From the NCBI GenBank assembly GCA_019695485.1, contig JAEUAF010000024.1:1-44987 (forward strand): 44,987 bases of DNA, written 5' to 3'. The notes below the pieces were generated by a model. That model was not told where the DNA came from. It did not search any database and was given only the letters and a program-made list of their open reading frames with translations. Shown here one piece after another: positions 10,731-19,442 of the stretch (position 1 is its first letter; every line of letters starts with the position of its first letter). The DNA is from Sorangium sp. (lineage in GTDB: Bacteria > Myxococcota_A > Polyangia > Polyangiales > Polyangiaceae). A program made the translations under genes and the position numbers.

Positions 10731-10937
10731 ATGGACGACCAAGACGCAGAGACAGCGGGGCGCAACCGTTGCGTCGACTGCGGGACCCTTTCGCCGAAGA
10801 CCGACACGAACTACACGCTGATCAGCGCGCGCCATGGCTGGCGTTTGACGCGGCGAGTCGACGCGAGTGGCCGAAACACGCTCGAATGGCGCTGTCCCCG
10901 CTGCTGGGGCACCTTTCGCAGCCGTGAAACCCGCTAG
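10731..10937 (+). CDS. Small putative zinc-ribbon protein
   Basis: 68 aa from ATG 10731: MDDQDAETAGRNRCVDCGTLSPKTDTNYTLISARHGWRLTRRVDASGRNTLEWRCPRCWGTFRSRETR; paired CxxC...CxxC. Confidence 0.65.
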   Translation: MDDQDAETAGRNRCVDCGTLSPKTDTNYTLISARHGWRLTRRVDASGRNTLEWRCPRCWGTFRSRETR

Positions 10938-11236
10938 TCCTCGCAGGCCGGGTCGTGGCTGACGTTGGGCTGTGCGCCAGGTGCTTGCACGCGCGCTGCA
11001 TTCGTTCGGCGAAGAGCAGCGAATTTTGGCTTTGCCGGCGTTCGGAGCGGGAGCCGACCCATTTCGCGAAGTACCCGCGCTTGCCCGTGGTTCGTTGCTC
11101 AGGATGGGAGCTTGGCAGTCCGTCGCAGGCGTCCGGAGCCCCGCTGAAGCCCAAGCCTTCTTAGTCGAGCCACGGCCCCGAGCCCCCCCGCGAAAATTCG
11201 AGCTCGCAAGTCCTCGGTCGGGCCACGCCGTCCTGG

Positions 11237-11242
11237 TATAAG
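11237..11242 (+). promoter_or_regulatory. Possible -10 element (TATAAG) 10 nt before the GT2 start codon
   Basis: gtccTGGTATAAGccttcggccgATG; no clear -35 seen. Confidence 0.35.
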
Positions 11243-11252
11243 CCTTCGGCCG

Positions 11253-12233
11253 ATGACGCCTCCGCAGCTCTCCCTCGTCATTCCGATCTTCAACGAAGAG
11301 GAAACCATACCCGAGCTGGATCGCCGCTTGAAGCAGTTGCTCGGCGGAGTTCCCGAAGTCGGGGACGCGTGGGAAGTTGTTTTCGTCGATGATGGTTCGA
11401 GGGACCGCTCGCGTGAATTGTTGATCGGCCTCACGACCCGCGAGCCGCGCTACAAGCTGGTCGCCTTCTCACGCAACTTCGGTCACCAGATGGCGATTAC
11501 GGCGGGCGTCGATCGGGCGTCTGGGGATGCCGTCGTCGTCATGGACGCGGATCTGCAGGATCCGCCCGAGGTCGTGGTCGAGATGTTCGCGCGTTTCCGC
11601 GAAGGCTACGACGTCGTCTACGCGGTGCGCCGCAAGCGTCACGGCGAGACGTGGTTCAAGAAGCTCACGGCGGCGCTCTTTTACCGCTTCATGCGCACGA
11701 TGACTGGCGTCGATATTCCTGTCGACACCGGTGACTTCCGCTTGATGAGCCGGCCAGTTGTCGCAGTGATGCGCGCGCTGCGTGAACATCACCGCTTCGT
11801 CCGCGGGCTGGTGGCTTGGGTGGGGTTTCGCCAGGTCGCCGTGCACTACGATCGCGAGGCGCGCTTCGCTGGCGAGACCAAGTACCCGTTGAAGCGCATG
11901 ATCCGCTTCGCACTCGACGCCATCACCTCGTTTTCGGTGGTGCCGCTGCGGATGGCGACTTGGCTCGGCGTGATGGCGGGGCTCATCGCTGTCGGCACCG
12001 GGATCTGGGCCGCCGTGGAGAAGCTGTTGTCTGGCACCGTGCCAGGCTGGACGACACTGATGGTCGCCGTTGCGTTCGGTTCTTCGGCGCAACTCCTGAT
12101 GACCGGCGTGCTGGGCGAATACGTCGGTCGCATCTACGAAGAGATCAAACGCCGTCCCCTTTACATCGTCGAGCGTGAGGTGAACCTGACGCCGAGCGAC
12201 GCCCGCCCCGAGAACGTCGACAGCGCGCGCTGA
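11253..12233 (+). CDS. Glycosyltransferase family 2, polyprenyl-phosphate/dolichyl-phosphate-mannose-synthase type with C-terminal TMs
   Basis: SLVIPIFNEEETIPELDRRL, VFVDDGSRDRSRELL, VVMDADLQDPPEVV; two C-terminal TMs and EYVGRIYEEIKRRPLYIV. Confidence 0.92.
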   Translation: MTPPQLSLVIPIFNEEETIPELDRRLKQLLGGVPEVGDAWEVVFVDDGSRDRSRELLIGLTTREPRYKLVAFSRNFGHQMAITAGVDRASGDAVVVMDADLQDPPEVVVEMFARFREGYDVVYAVRRKRHGETWFKKLTAALFYRFMRTMTGVDIPVDTGDFRLMSRPVVAVMRALREHHRFVRGLVAWVGFRQVAVHYDREARFAGETKYPLKRMIRFALDAITSFSVVPLRMATWLGVMAGLIAVGTGIWAAVEKLLSGTVPGWTTLMVAVAFGSSAQLLMTGVLGEYVGRIYEEIKRRPLYIVEREVNLTPSDARPENVDSAR

Positions 12234-12256
12234 GCGCTCGCCTCGGGTTTCAGCGC
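12227..12256. terminator. Inverted repeat spanning the convergent stop codons of the GT2 and F5/8-like genes
   Basis: GCGCTGA (12227-12233) ... TCAGCGC (12250-12256), 7-bp perfect stem, 16-nt loop between convergent genes. Confidence 0.4.
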
Positions 12257-13293
12257 AGGATCTGGACTCCCTTGAAGTGCAGGTTCGTGACGCGCGGAAT
12301 GTGAAACTTCACGTACCGTGCGTTCACCTTCGGAAACGACGCTCTGAACGTTTGAAACTCGTCGTTGCTGCGCGCGACCTCGGTCCAGGTCCGCTGATCG
12401 CGACTCACCTCGACGACCAGGGGAACGGCGCGCTCCGCACAGCAATCAGCGCGATTTTCCACGCGCACTCCAGAGATCGGCTCCAGCTTCTCCAGATCGA
12501 ACACGAGCCAAGGGTCGCTCTCTTCCAGCGTATGCGCGAAGAAGTTAGGGCACTTCTCGCCCGCTTGCTGGGGTGAGCTGCAGCCGCTCGGATAGGTCGA
12601 ACTCGCGGTCCACGGCTTCCCTTTCGCGATGTCGCGCTTGAGCTCGAGGGACTCCCGGATTTGCGAGACGCCGATGGCTGCGGCAAGCGTGACGAGCAGC
12701 AGCCCGCCGACGCGCTTGGCTCGCTCGAACCACATCCGTTCAATCGCGAGCTCTGCAAGAGCGAGATCTGCCAGCAGCGCCTCGGCGAATGGGCGCAGCG
12801 CGTCGGCCAGCAGCTGGGCTTCGGCGGCGGGCAGCTCGGCGAAGTCAGCAAAGGACTTGCTCGAAAGCGCCTTGCCCAAGGCCTCCAATGCGGCCTCGGT
12901 CCCCGCTGCTCGCAGCAAGCGAGCTCGGTCCGCGCTCGCCCAAACCGAATCGAAATCTCGAGCGTTGCGCTGCTCGCGAGCCTCGCTCGGCTGCTCGCTG
13001 GGTGCGGCGGCCAGCAGAGCCCAGTAGATCGCCTGACGAAAGAGATCGCAGACCACCGCGTGCGCGGGCCCATGCTGGAACGGCTGCGGAGGCTCGAGTG
13101 CCGCCATGCCGAGTTCGAACGCCAAATTGCTGTTTTGCCGGAGGCGTCGCATTCGCTCGCCGTCGGGCGCCGAGCTGGCAGCTGGCTCAGGTCTCACCCA
13201 CAGCCAATCGACGAGTCGCCGGATCCCGCTCGCCGTGGCTGGCGTGGACGGGATTGGCTCGGGGCTCGGGGCTGGTGCGGCGTCGGGGTTCAC
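12250..13293 (-). CDS. Membrane-anchored protein with C-terminal F5/8 type C (discoidin)-like domain
   Basis: Ala-rich N-terminal region, TM GGLLLVTLAAAIGVSQI, then KPWTASSTYPSGCSSP...DPWLVFDLEKLEPISGVRVENRADCCAERAVPLVVEVSRDQRTWTEVARS...ARYVKFHIPRVTNLHFKGVQIL. Confidence 0.65.
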   Translation of the reverse strand: MNPDAAPAPSPEPIPSTPATASGIRRLVDWLWVRPEPAASSAPDGERMRRLRQNSNLAFELGMAALEPPQPFQHGPAHAVVCDLFRQAIYWALLAAAPSEQPSEAREQRNARDFDSVWASADRARLLRAAGTEAALEALGKALSSKSFADFAELPAAEAQLLADALRPFAEALLADLALAELAIERMWFERAKRVGGLLLVTLAAAIGVSQIRESLELKRDIAKGKPWTASSTYPSGCSSPQQAGEKCPNFFAHTLEESDPWLVFDLEKLEPISGVRVENRADCCAERAVPLVVEVSRDQRTWTEVARSNDEFQTFRASFPKVNARYVKFHIPRVTNLHFKGVQILR

Positions 13294-13559
13294 GGAAAAT
13301 CTCTGCCGCGCTGTGCGGCGTGGGGGTTCACGCCGCGCAGGCTAACGCATCTTCACGCGAAGGCGGGAAGCGGGAGGCGGAGCTGGTCGAGAAGCTTTCG
13401 AAGACGTCGCATGGGCTCTCTCCGGTTGGGGGCAGGAGCGATGTGTGAGCGTTACCTACATTGGTTCTAGTCAGCAGGCAAGTTTTTGCTCACACGCGCC
13501 GGTTCGAGCCGATCCAAGCCCAGTCGGCTTCGGATTGCGCTAATGGGTGCGCATCCAGG

Positions 13560-14150
13560 ATGTCTGCACCGACCTGCTCCCGTCGCGCCGTCCTTGCGGG
13601 CGCGCTTGGCCTCGCTGCCTGTCGCCGCGAGCCACCATTGCCAACGCTCGGTGCCGTGCCAGCGTTTGCCCTTCGCGATCAAGACTCCAAGCCATTCGGA
13701 ACGGACCAACTCCGCGGGAGGGTCTGGGCGGCGGCGTTCATGTTCACGCGCTGCCCCACGGTTTGCCCGCGCGTTACGCGCTTCATGCGTCGGGTTCAGC
13801 TCGCGGCCGAGAAGCGTCCGGTCAGCCTCACCCTGGTGAGCATCAGCGTCGATCCCGAGAATGACACCCCTTCAGCGCTTCACGCCTATGCCCAGCGTTT
13901 CGAGGCAAATCTTGGGAGCTGGTCGTTCCTGACAGGCGACTTCACGGCCATCCAGCGCACTTCTGTGGAGGGCTTCAAACTGGCGCTCGACGGGCGGGCA
14001 GACAGCAGCGCTCCGGATTTTGGAATCGTCCACGGCTCGCACCTCGTGCTCGTCGACCGCTCCATGGCAATCCGCGGGTATTACCGGACCAACGATGAGC
14101 AGGAGATCGCTCATATCGTGACGGACGCCGCGCGCCTGGTCGCGGGCTAG
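13560..14150 (+). CDS. SCO1/SenC family protein (thioredoxin-fold copper chaperone-like)
   Basis: MSAPTCSRRAVLAGALGLAACRREPP lipoprotein-like N-terminus; MFTRCPTVCPRVTRFM (CxxxC), SISVDPENDTPSALHAYAQRF, later His in IVHGSHLVLVDR. Confidence 0.85.
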   Translation: MSAPTCSRRAVLAGALGLAACRREPPLPTLGAVPAFALRDQDSKPFGTDQLRGRVWAAAFMFTRCPTVCPRVTRFMRRVQLAAEKRPVSLTLVSISVDPENDTPSALHAYAQRFEANLGSWSFLTGDFTAIQRTSVEGFKLALDGRADSSAPDFGIVHGSHLVLVDRSMAIRGYYRTNDEQEIAHIVTDAARLVAG

Positions 14151-14268
14151 GGCCGCAGGCACGCGCGTTCCGTGCGCGGGCAACAGTCGCTGCGGCTGGG
14201 CTTATCGGCCGACGACCTCAGCACCCGGTTTGGGCTTCGGCGATTGCTGCTATGCTGCGCCGCCTTAC

Positions 14269-15942
14269 ATGGTTTTTGCCGCTTTTCCGCGGGTTCGCGC
14301 CTTCTTCGGGTCGCACCCGGGCCGTCCACTGAGTGCTGCTCGTCTACTGATGACCGGACTTGCGCTGCTCGCACTGCTCGGGCTCGCCGTGACTCAAGTG
14401 CAAGCGGTCGGCGATTTTCGCATCGATGATGCGTACATCACCTTCTCGTTCTCGAAGAATCTCGCGCACGGCAACGGGCCCATCTTCAGTCATGGTCTAC
14501 GTGTCGAGGGCTATTCGAACTTTCTCTGGATGGTGTTGACGGCGTTCGGCTACCTGCTGGCTCCAAACGCCGATCCGTACCTCACGGCGCGCATCTTTTC
14601 TGGGCTCGCGCTGCTGGTTGCGGGGTTCAGCGTGTATCGCTTGGTGCGCCGTTCGGGCAGCGCAGCCGCGGGGCTCGTGGCGGTCGCGCTGCTATTTTCG
14701 TGCACGGACTTGTTCCGCGCTGCGGCTTCTGGGCTCGAGACGGCTGCGTTTGCCGCGGCGATCGTCGCGGGGTGGTGCTTTTACTTCAGTGAAAGTCCGC
14801 TCGATCGCAGATGGTCGCTGGTGGCGTTCCTGCCCGCCGCGTTGCTGCGTATCGACGGTTTTGCGCCGCTTTTGGTCGTGCTCGGCTTCGAAGTGCTGAG
14901 CGCGTTCAATGAGCGCCGCTTCTCGTGGCTCAAGCTCGCGCGCTGGGCGGCGCCGGCGCTCGGCGTATGGGCCCTCTATTTCGCCTGGCGCTACGCCTAC
15001 TATGGGCTTCCGCTCCCCAGCACCTACTACGCGAAACAGCTGGTCACGAGTCAGGAGCCAACGCGAGGCGTGAACCAGCTTTGGGCCTTCGTCAAAGACT
15101 ACGGGCTCGTCGCATTCTTGCCGGTGGCGTTGGCGTCACTGTTTTGGGGGCCGCGCCGCGAGGCCTCCGCACTCTGGTTGGCCGTGACCCTCCAGGTTGC
15201 TTATGCGGTTCACGTGGGGGGCGACTGGATGCCCTTCGAACGCTTCTTCCTGCCGATCGTGCCGCTCGGGGCCGTGCTCTGTGGGTTTGGTGTCGATCGG
15301 ATTTGGCGCAACGTGCGATCGCTGCGTTGGGCCGTGCGCTGGCCGCTGCGGATCGGCGCGCTCGCGGCCGTCGGGTTCGTCGCAGTTCACGCGCATGCGG
15401 CGTCGGTCGACTCTGCCGAGGAGCGGGACAAGCTCGGCCTTGCCGTGCACAGCGAAAAGCACACTCGTGAGAACCTGCTCGGCGCCGCGGACTTGTTGCG
15501 CTGGGTCGTTCGTCGTCCGGGGGATCGCCTCGTCACCGACTACGCGGGTGTCTTCTCCGTTTATACCGATGCCCAGATCATCGACATGTGGGGCCTCTGC
15601 AACGCGGACATTGCGCTGCACGGCGGCATCGAGGGCATCAACCCGATCTACGGCAGGTCTTGTGCTGAGTGCTACGCGCGCCTCGACCCGGACTACTTTC
15701 ACGTAGTGGTTCCCCTGGTGCGCGACCGACACGCCTTTTCGAGCCAGCGCGCGGTCATCGATGCCATATTCCAAGGTTGGGCCATCGATCGCGTGATCGA
15801 CCTCCAACGCCAGTTCGTCGTTGGGCGCGTGGTGGAAGAGCGGACGGGGCGCGCGCTCTGGTTTCTCGAGCGAAAGCGCGTGGGTCGCCCGCTCGTCCCG
15901 CGTTCCCCGTCGCCTGGCATTGGTGTGGACTATCCGTTCTAA
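14269..15942 (+). CDS. Multi-pass membrane protein, glycosyltransferase-C/arabinofuranosyltransferase-like
   Basis: Many hydrophobic segments; early acidic motif FRIDDAYITFSFSKNLAHGNGPIFSHGLRVEGYSNFLW; in-frame ATG at 14269 preferred. Confidence 0.6.
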   Translation: MVFAAFPRVRAFFGSHPGRPLSAARLLMTGLALLALLGLAVTQVQAVGDFRIDDAYITFSFSKNLAHGNGPIFSHGLRVEGYSNFLWMVLTAFGYLLAPNADPYLTARIFSGLALLVAGFSVYRLVRRSGSAAAGLVAVALLFSCTDLFRAAASGLETAAFAAAIVAGWCFYFSESPLDRRWSLVAFLPAALLRIDGFAPLLVVLGFEVLSAFNERRFSWLKLARWAAPALGVWALYFAWRYAYYGLPLPSTYYAKQLVTSQEPTRGVNQLWAFVKDYGLVAFLPVALASLFWGPRREASALWLAVTLQVAYAVHVGGDWMPFERFFLPIVPLGAVLCGFGVDRIWRNVRSLRWAVRWPLRIGALAAVGFVAVHAHAASVDSAEERDKLGLAVHSEKHTRENLLGAADLLRWVVRRPGDRLVTDYAGVFSVYTDAQIIDMWGLCNADIALHGGIEGINPIYGRSCAECYARLDPDYFHVVVPLVRDRHAFSSQRAVIDAIFQGWAIDRVIDLQRQFVVGRVVEERTGRALWFLERKRVGRPLVPRSPSPGIGVDYPF

Positions 15943-16083
15943 ATTCGGCGCGATCGCTGAGTTTTCGCGGCGTTAGCGGCGCTTCGTCGTTCGAACCGCG
16001 GCCGAAACCTGGCCCGGATGCCCCCGACCCTCAGCCGTCGCGTGACGCGCCGCTCGTGGCTGTGCAGATGCAGAAGGCGCGCT

Positions 16084-18426
16084 ATGCTCGAAGCTCGTCA
16101 GATGGGTTCTGCTTTCGAGGTGGAAGGGCTGGTGCCGGTGGGCTTCGCCGAGCGTCTGGCTGCGTTCCTCGAGAGCGCGCGCCAAAGGCTCGGTCTTTCG
16201 GCCATTCTCGTTGCTGAGCTCGGGGCCGCTGAGGGCCGCATTGCGCCGGCCGTGCGTGCCGTCGCTCCGCGCGAGCTCGCCGTACCGCCGTTGTCGTTGG
16301 CGGCGTTTCGTGCGCTCGCAAGTGGCTCGGCTTCGAGCGAGGAGCTGCAGGCCGCGCGCGCCGCGCTTCACGGATCGTTCGCGAGTTCGGAGCTCGTGTG
16401 TCTCGGGCTCGCGGTCGCGCCGCGCATTGCGCAGGGCACCGACGCGTTGTTACTGCTCGTTCCCGCTGTCGACGCCCCGTCGCGCGAGGTCTTGGCCGAG
16501 CTCCGCGACAGCCTCGAGCGGGGTCTGAGCCATGACCGTCGCTCTCGAATGGCGGAGATCCTCTACACCGCCGTGGAGGCCGCGCCGGACGCCATCGAGA
16601 TGACCGACAAGGAGGCGCACCTCATTTACGCCAATCCGGCCTGGGAACGCAGCTTTCGCTATTCACTGCCGGACGTCGTCGGGAGCACCGTGGGTCAGCT
16701 ATTTCGAGACCCGGTGGCGCCGCTACACGACCCGGCGTTTTATCAGTTCACATTGGCCACGCTGCACGCAGGGCGCCCCTGGCTCGGGGCCCTGGCGTGT
16801 CGCGCTGGGGATGGAGAGCGGGTCTTCTGCGAAGTGCACGTGAGCCCGTTTTCGGCCGACGCTCAAGGCGTGCGCGGAAATCTCGCCGTGCGGCGAGACA
16901 TCGCGCATCGGGCTGAGCGCGATGCCGCGCTGGCGCTGGTGCACCGCGAGTTTCGCGCTGTGCTTTCGGCCATCCCGGATGGAGTCGCCGTCTTGCGTGA
17001 CGGCAGGATCTACTTCGCCAACCAAGCGTTCTTGGCCACGGTGCGGCTGTCCGAAGAGGACGTGATCGGCAAAGACTACAGCGAGTTCGTGCACCCTGAC
17101 GATCGTTCCCAGTTCGAACTCGAGCACCAGCAGCGGGTGACGCGCGTGCGCCTGGTTTCTAACTCGGGACCGCCGCGCTTCGTCGAGATCTCGACGGCGG
17201 GCGCGGTCTCCTTCGAGGGACGGGCCGCGATGATCTTGCTGTCGCGCGACACCACCGACTACCGCCTGGCGCAGGAGCAGCTGGCGCGCGCCGAGCGCCT
17301 CTCTGCGCTCGGTGTGCTGGCCGCGAGTGTTGCCCACGAGATCAATAATCCATTGGCCTACGTGATCCTGAACCTCGAGCTCGTGCAGACGGAGCCGCAT
17401 TCGACGCTGCTAGCCGCCCAACGCGAAGCGCTCGACGAGGCGATCGACGGCGTGCGACGGATTCGCCAAATCGTGGCCGAGCTGCGGGGCTTCTCGGGTT
17501 CGGATGGTCCGGGTCCCGCGGAGCCAGTCGATGTTCAGAAGGCAGTCACCTCTGCGCTGAACATCGTGCAAAATGAGATTCGGCATCGGGCGAGGCTCGA
17601 GCGCGACCACGAGCCCGGGCTCTTCGTGTTGGCGCGCGAGGGGCAGCTCGTACAGGTCCTCGTCAATGTGCTTGCCAACGCCGCCCAGGCCATCCCGGCC
17701 TCGTCGGGGCAGGAACACTTGATTTCCGTGCGCACCCTGCGCTCGGCGAGCGACCAGGTCTTGATAGCGATTTCGGATACCGGTTGTGGCATCGCGGAGA
17801 GTTCACTGGCCCACGTATTCGAGCCATTTTTTACGGGCAAGCGCCGCGGCAAGGGCTCAGGGCTCGGGCTCCCGATCTCGAAGCGCATCATCGACGCCTT
17901 CGGAGGCCAGATCCGTATGGAGAGTCAACCCGGCCGCGGCACACGTGTGTTCATCGAGCTGCCAGCAGTGAAAACGACACCCCTTGGGGTGATCGCTTCG
18001 ATCGCGCCGAGCAGCATCGTTCAACAGCGCGCGCGGCGTGCACGGGTGCTGGTGGTCGACGATGAGCGCCCTCTTGCTCGAACGCTGCGGCGCGTGCTCT
18101 CGACGCACGAAGTGGTCCTGGCCTATGATGGGACAGCGGCCTACGATATCCTACAGTTAGATCGCTCGTTCGATGTCGTGCTCTGTGATCTGATGATGCC
18201 TGGGCTATCGGGCGTCGAGCTCTATCAGCGCGTCTCGGCGCTGCATCCGGAGCTCGAAAGCCGGTTCATCTTCATGACCGGTGGGAGCCTGAGTGAACTC
18301 GGCGACGCGTTCCTCGAATGCGTTGGCCCGCGCGTGCTTACCAAACCATTCGATCACAGTCGTATGTTAGAGTGGGTGAACGAGGCGGTCAGGCGAACGA
18401 GCGAAGTCCGCGAAGAGAGTCGCTGA
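16084..18426 (+). CDS. Hybrid sensor histidine kinase: two PAS regions, HisKA, HATPase, C-terminal receiver
   Basis: H-box SVAHEINNPLAYVILNLEL; NVLANAAQAI, DTGCGIAESSLAHVFEPFFTGKRRGKGSGLGLPISKRI; C-terminal RVLVVDDERPLAR...VVLCDLMMPGLSG...LTKPF. The start could also be ATG 16102. Confidence 0.92.
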   Translation: MLEARQMGSAFEVEGLVPVGFAERLAAFLESARQRLGLSAILVAELGAAEGRIAPAVRAVAPRELAVPPLSLAAFRALASGSASSEELQAARAALHGSFASSELVCLGLAVAPRIAQGTDALLLLVPAVDAPSREVLAELRDSLERGLSHDRRSRMAEILYTAVEAAPDAIEMTDKEAHLIYANPAWERSFRYSLPDVVGSTVGQLFRDPVAPLHDPAFYQFTLATLHAGRPWLGALACRAGDGERVFCEVHVSPFSADAQGVRGNLAVRRDIAHRAERDAALALVHREFRAVLSAIPDGVAVLRDGRIYFANQAFLATVRLSEEDVIGKDYSEFVHPDDRSQFELEHQQRVTRVRLVSNSGPPRFVEISTAGAVSFEGRAAMILLSRDTTDYRLAQEQLARAERLSALGVLAASVAHEINNPLAYVILNLELVQTEPHSTLLAAQREALDEAIDGVRRIRQIVAELRGFSGSDGPGPAEPVDVQKAVTSALNIVQNEIRHRARLERDHEPGLFVLAREGQLVQVLVNVLANAAQAIPASSGQEHLISVRTLRSASDQVLIAISDTGCGIAESSLAHVFEPFFTGKRRGKGSGLGLPISKRIIDAFGGQIRMESQPGRGTRVFIELPAVKTTPLGVIASIAPSSIVQQRARRARVLVVDDERPLARTLRRVLSTHEVVLAYDGTAAYDILQLDRSFDVVLCDLMMPGLSGVELYQRVSALHPELESRFIFMTGGSLSELGDAFLECVGPRVLTKPFDHSRMLEWVNEAVRRTSEVREESR

Positions 18427-18561
18427 TTAGTCCGTTCTCCCTGGTCGCCAAGTGGGTGGAATACCAAGGAGGCACGGATGGATGAAGGCTCTCGTTTAGT
18501 TCCAGGGCAGGGTGATGCTGTGCAATTGCTCGCGATTTACGGCGCGGAGAAGGGGAGTTCG

Positions 18562-19386
18562 ATGGCGGAGGAGCCCGGGCGTAAGCCGCAGCGGGTGCTC
18601 GCCCGGGGTCCACTGCTGGCCATGTTGCTGGCGTCGGCAGTTGCGTGCTGCGCGTGCGGCGCGCAGGGCAGCGAGAGCGACAGCGTGGCTCAAGTGAGCG
18701 AAGCGCTGTCGCCGCACGACTTCGATGTCGACTTCACGGGCTGCACCGAGCTCGCCGGAATCGGCTTTGTGCCGGCCGCCAAGGCACGTTCGCTCGTGCC
18801 CGCGCACTACACTCTGGCGGGTGACGCGACCAACGCCGTGTTGGTTGCGCGCGCCGTCAAGTGCGCTGGGGTCGCTGTGGACGGTCACGCCGCCCAGCCG
18901 ACGACGTTGACGCAAATCGGTATTTCCTTAGTGGGACCGGATTCGACGGCCGACATCAATAACTACACGCTCTGGTACGTCACCGACCAAGCGTTGCTCG
19001 CGGCCAAGCTGAATGCGGCTGGGGCCGACGCCGAGAACAGCCCGCACCTCTCGTACACGTTCCTCCCCTCGAGCGGCGGTGGCACACTGGATATGGTCGC
19101 CGATCCGGCGCGCGCCCCGCACCACGAGCTCCACGGGCCCGTGGTGCCTCCGAATGGTGACGCTGTGCCGTTCACGGCTAGCTGGTGGGCCGACGGCAAC
19201 CACGGGACTCAACGCATGCGCACGGTGTTGCCGAACATCCGCTTCGGCACCGCGCACATGACTTTGACGACGCCAGCGGGCTCCGCCCTGGCGAGCGTGA
19301 TCGGTGGTACCTCGCTCACGTTTGCTTTGCTCGACAGCTACAATGCGTTCGACGCCGCGCACATGGAGGTGCGCGCAATGCCGTAA
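18562..19386 (+). CDS. Hypothetical secreted lipoprotein-like protein
   Basis: ATG 18562: MAEEPGRKPQRVLARGPLLAMLLASAVACCACGAQGSESD (signal/lipobox-like), then CTELAGIGFVPAAKARSLVPAHYTL...; vaguely acetoacetate-decarboxylase-like opening. Confidence 0.6.
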   Translation: MAEEPGRKPQRVLARGPLLAMLLASAVACCACGAQGSESDSVAQVSEALSPHDFDVDFTGCTELAGIGFVPAAKARSLVPAHYTLAGDATNAVLVARAVKCAGVAVDGHAAQPTTLTQIGISLVGPDSTADINNYTLWYVTDQALLAAKLNAAGADAENSPHLSYTFLPSSGGGTLDMVADPARAPHHELHGPVVPPNGDAVPFTASWWADGNHGTQRMRTVLPNIRFGTAHMTLTTPAGSALASVIGGTSLTFALLDSYNAFDAAHMEVRAMP

Positions 19387-19409
19387 TCCGGCCGGTCCCT
19401 GCAAAGCTG

Positions 19410-19440
19410 CCGGATCTCGCTGCCTCGGCGCGAGATCCGG
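19410..19440. terminator. Bidirectional terminator-like hairpin between convergent genes
   Basis: CCGGATCTCGC (19410-19420) / GCGAGATCCGG (19430-19440), 11-bp perfect stem, 9-nt loop, directly between stop codons 19386(+) and 19443(-). Confidence 0.75.
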
Positions 19441-19442
19441 TC

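Noticed and set aside
13500-13540. GGTTCGAGCC string resembling a tRNA T-arm
   Set aside because: Flanking bases do not form the 5-bp T-stem and no acceptor, D or anticodon arms are found upstream.
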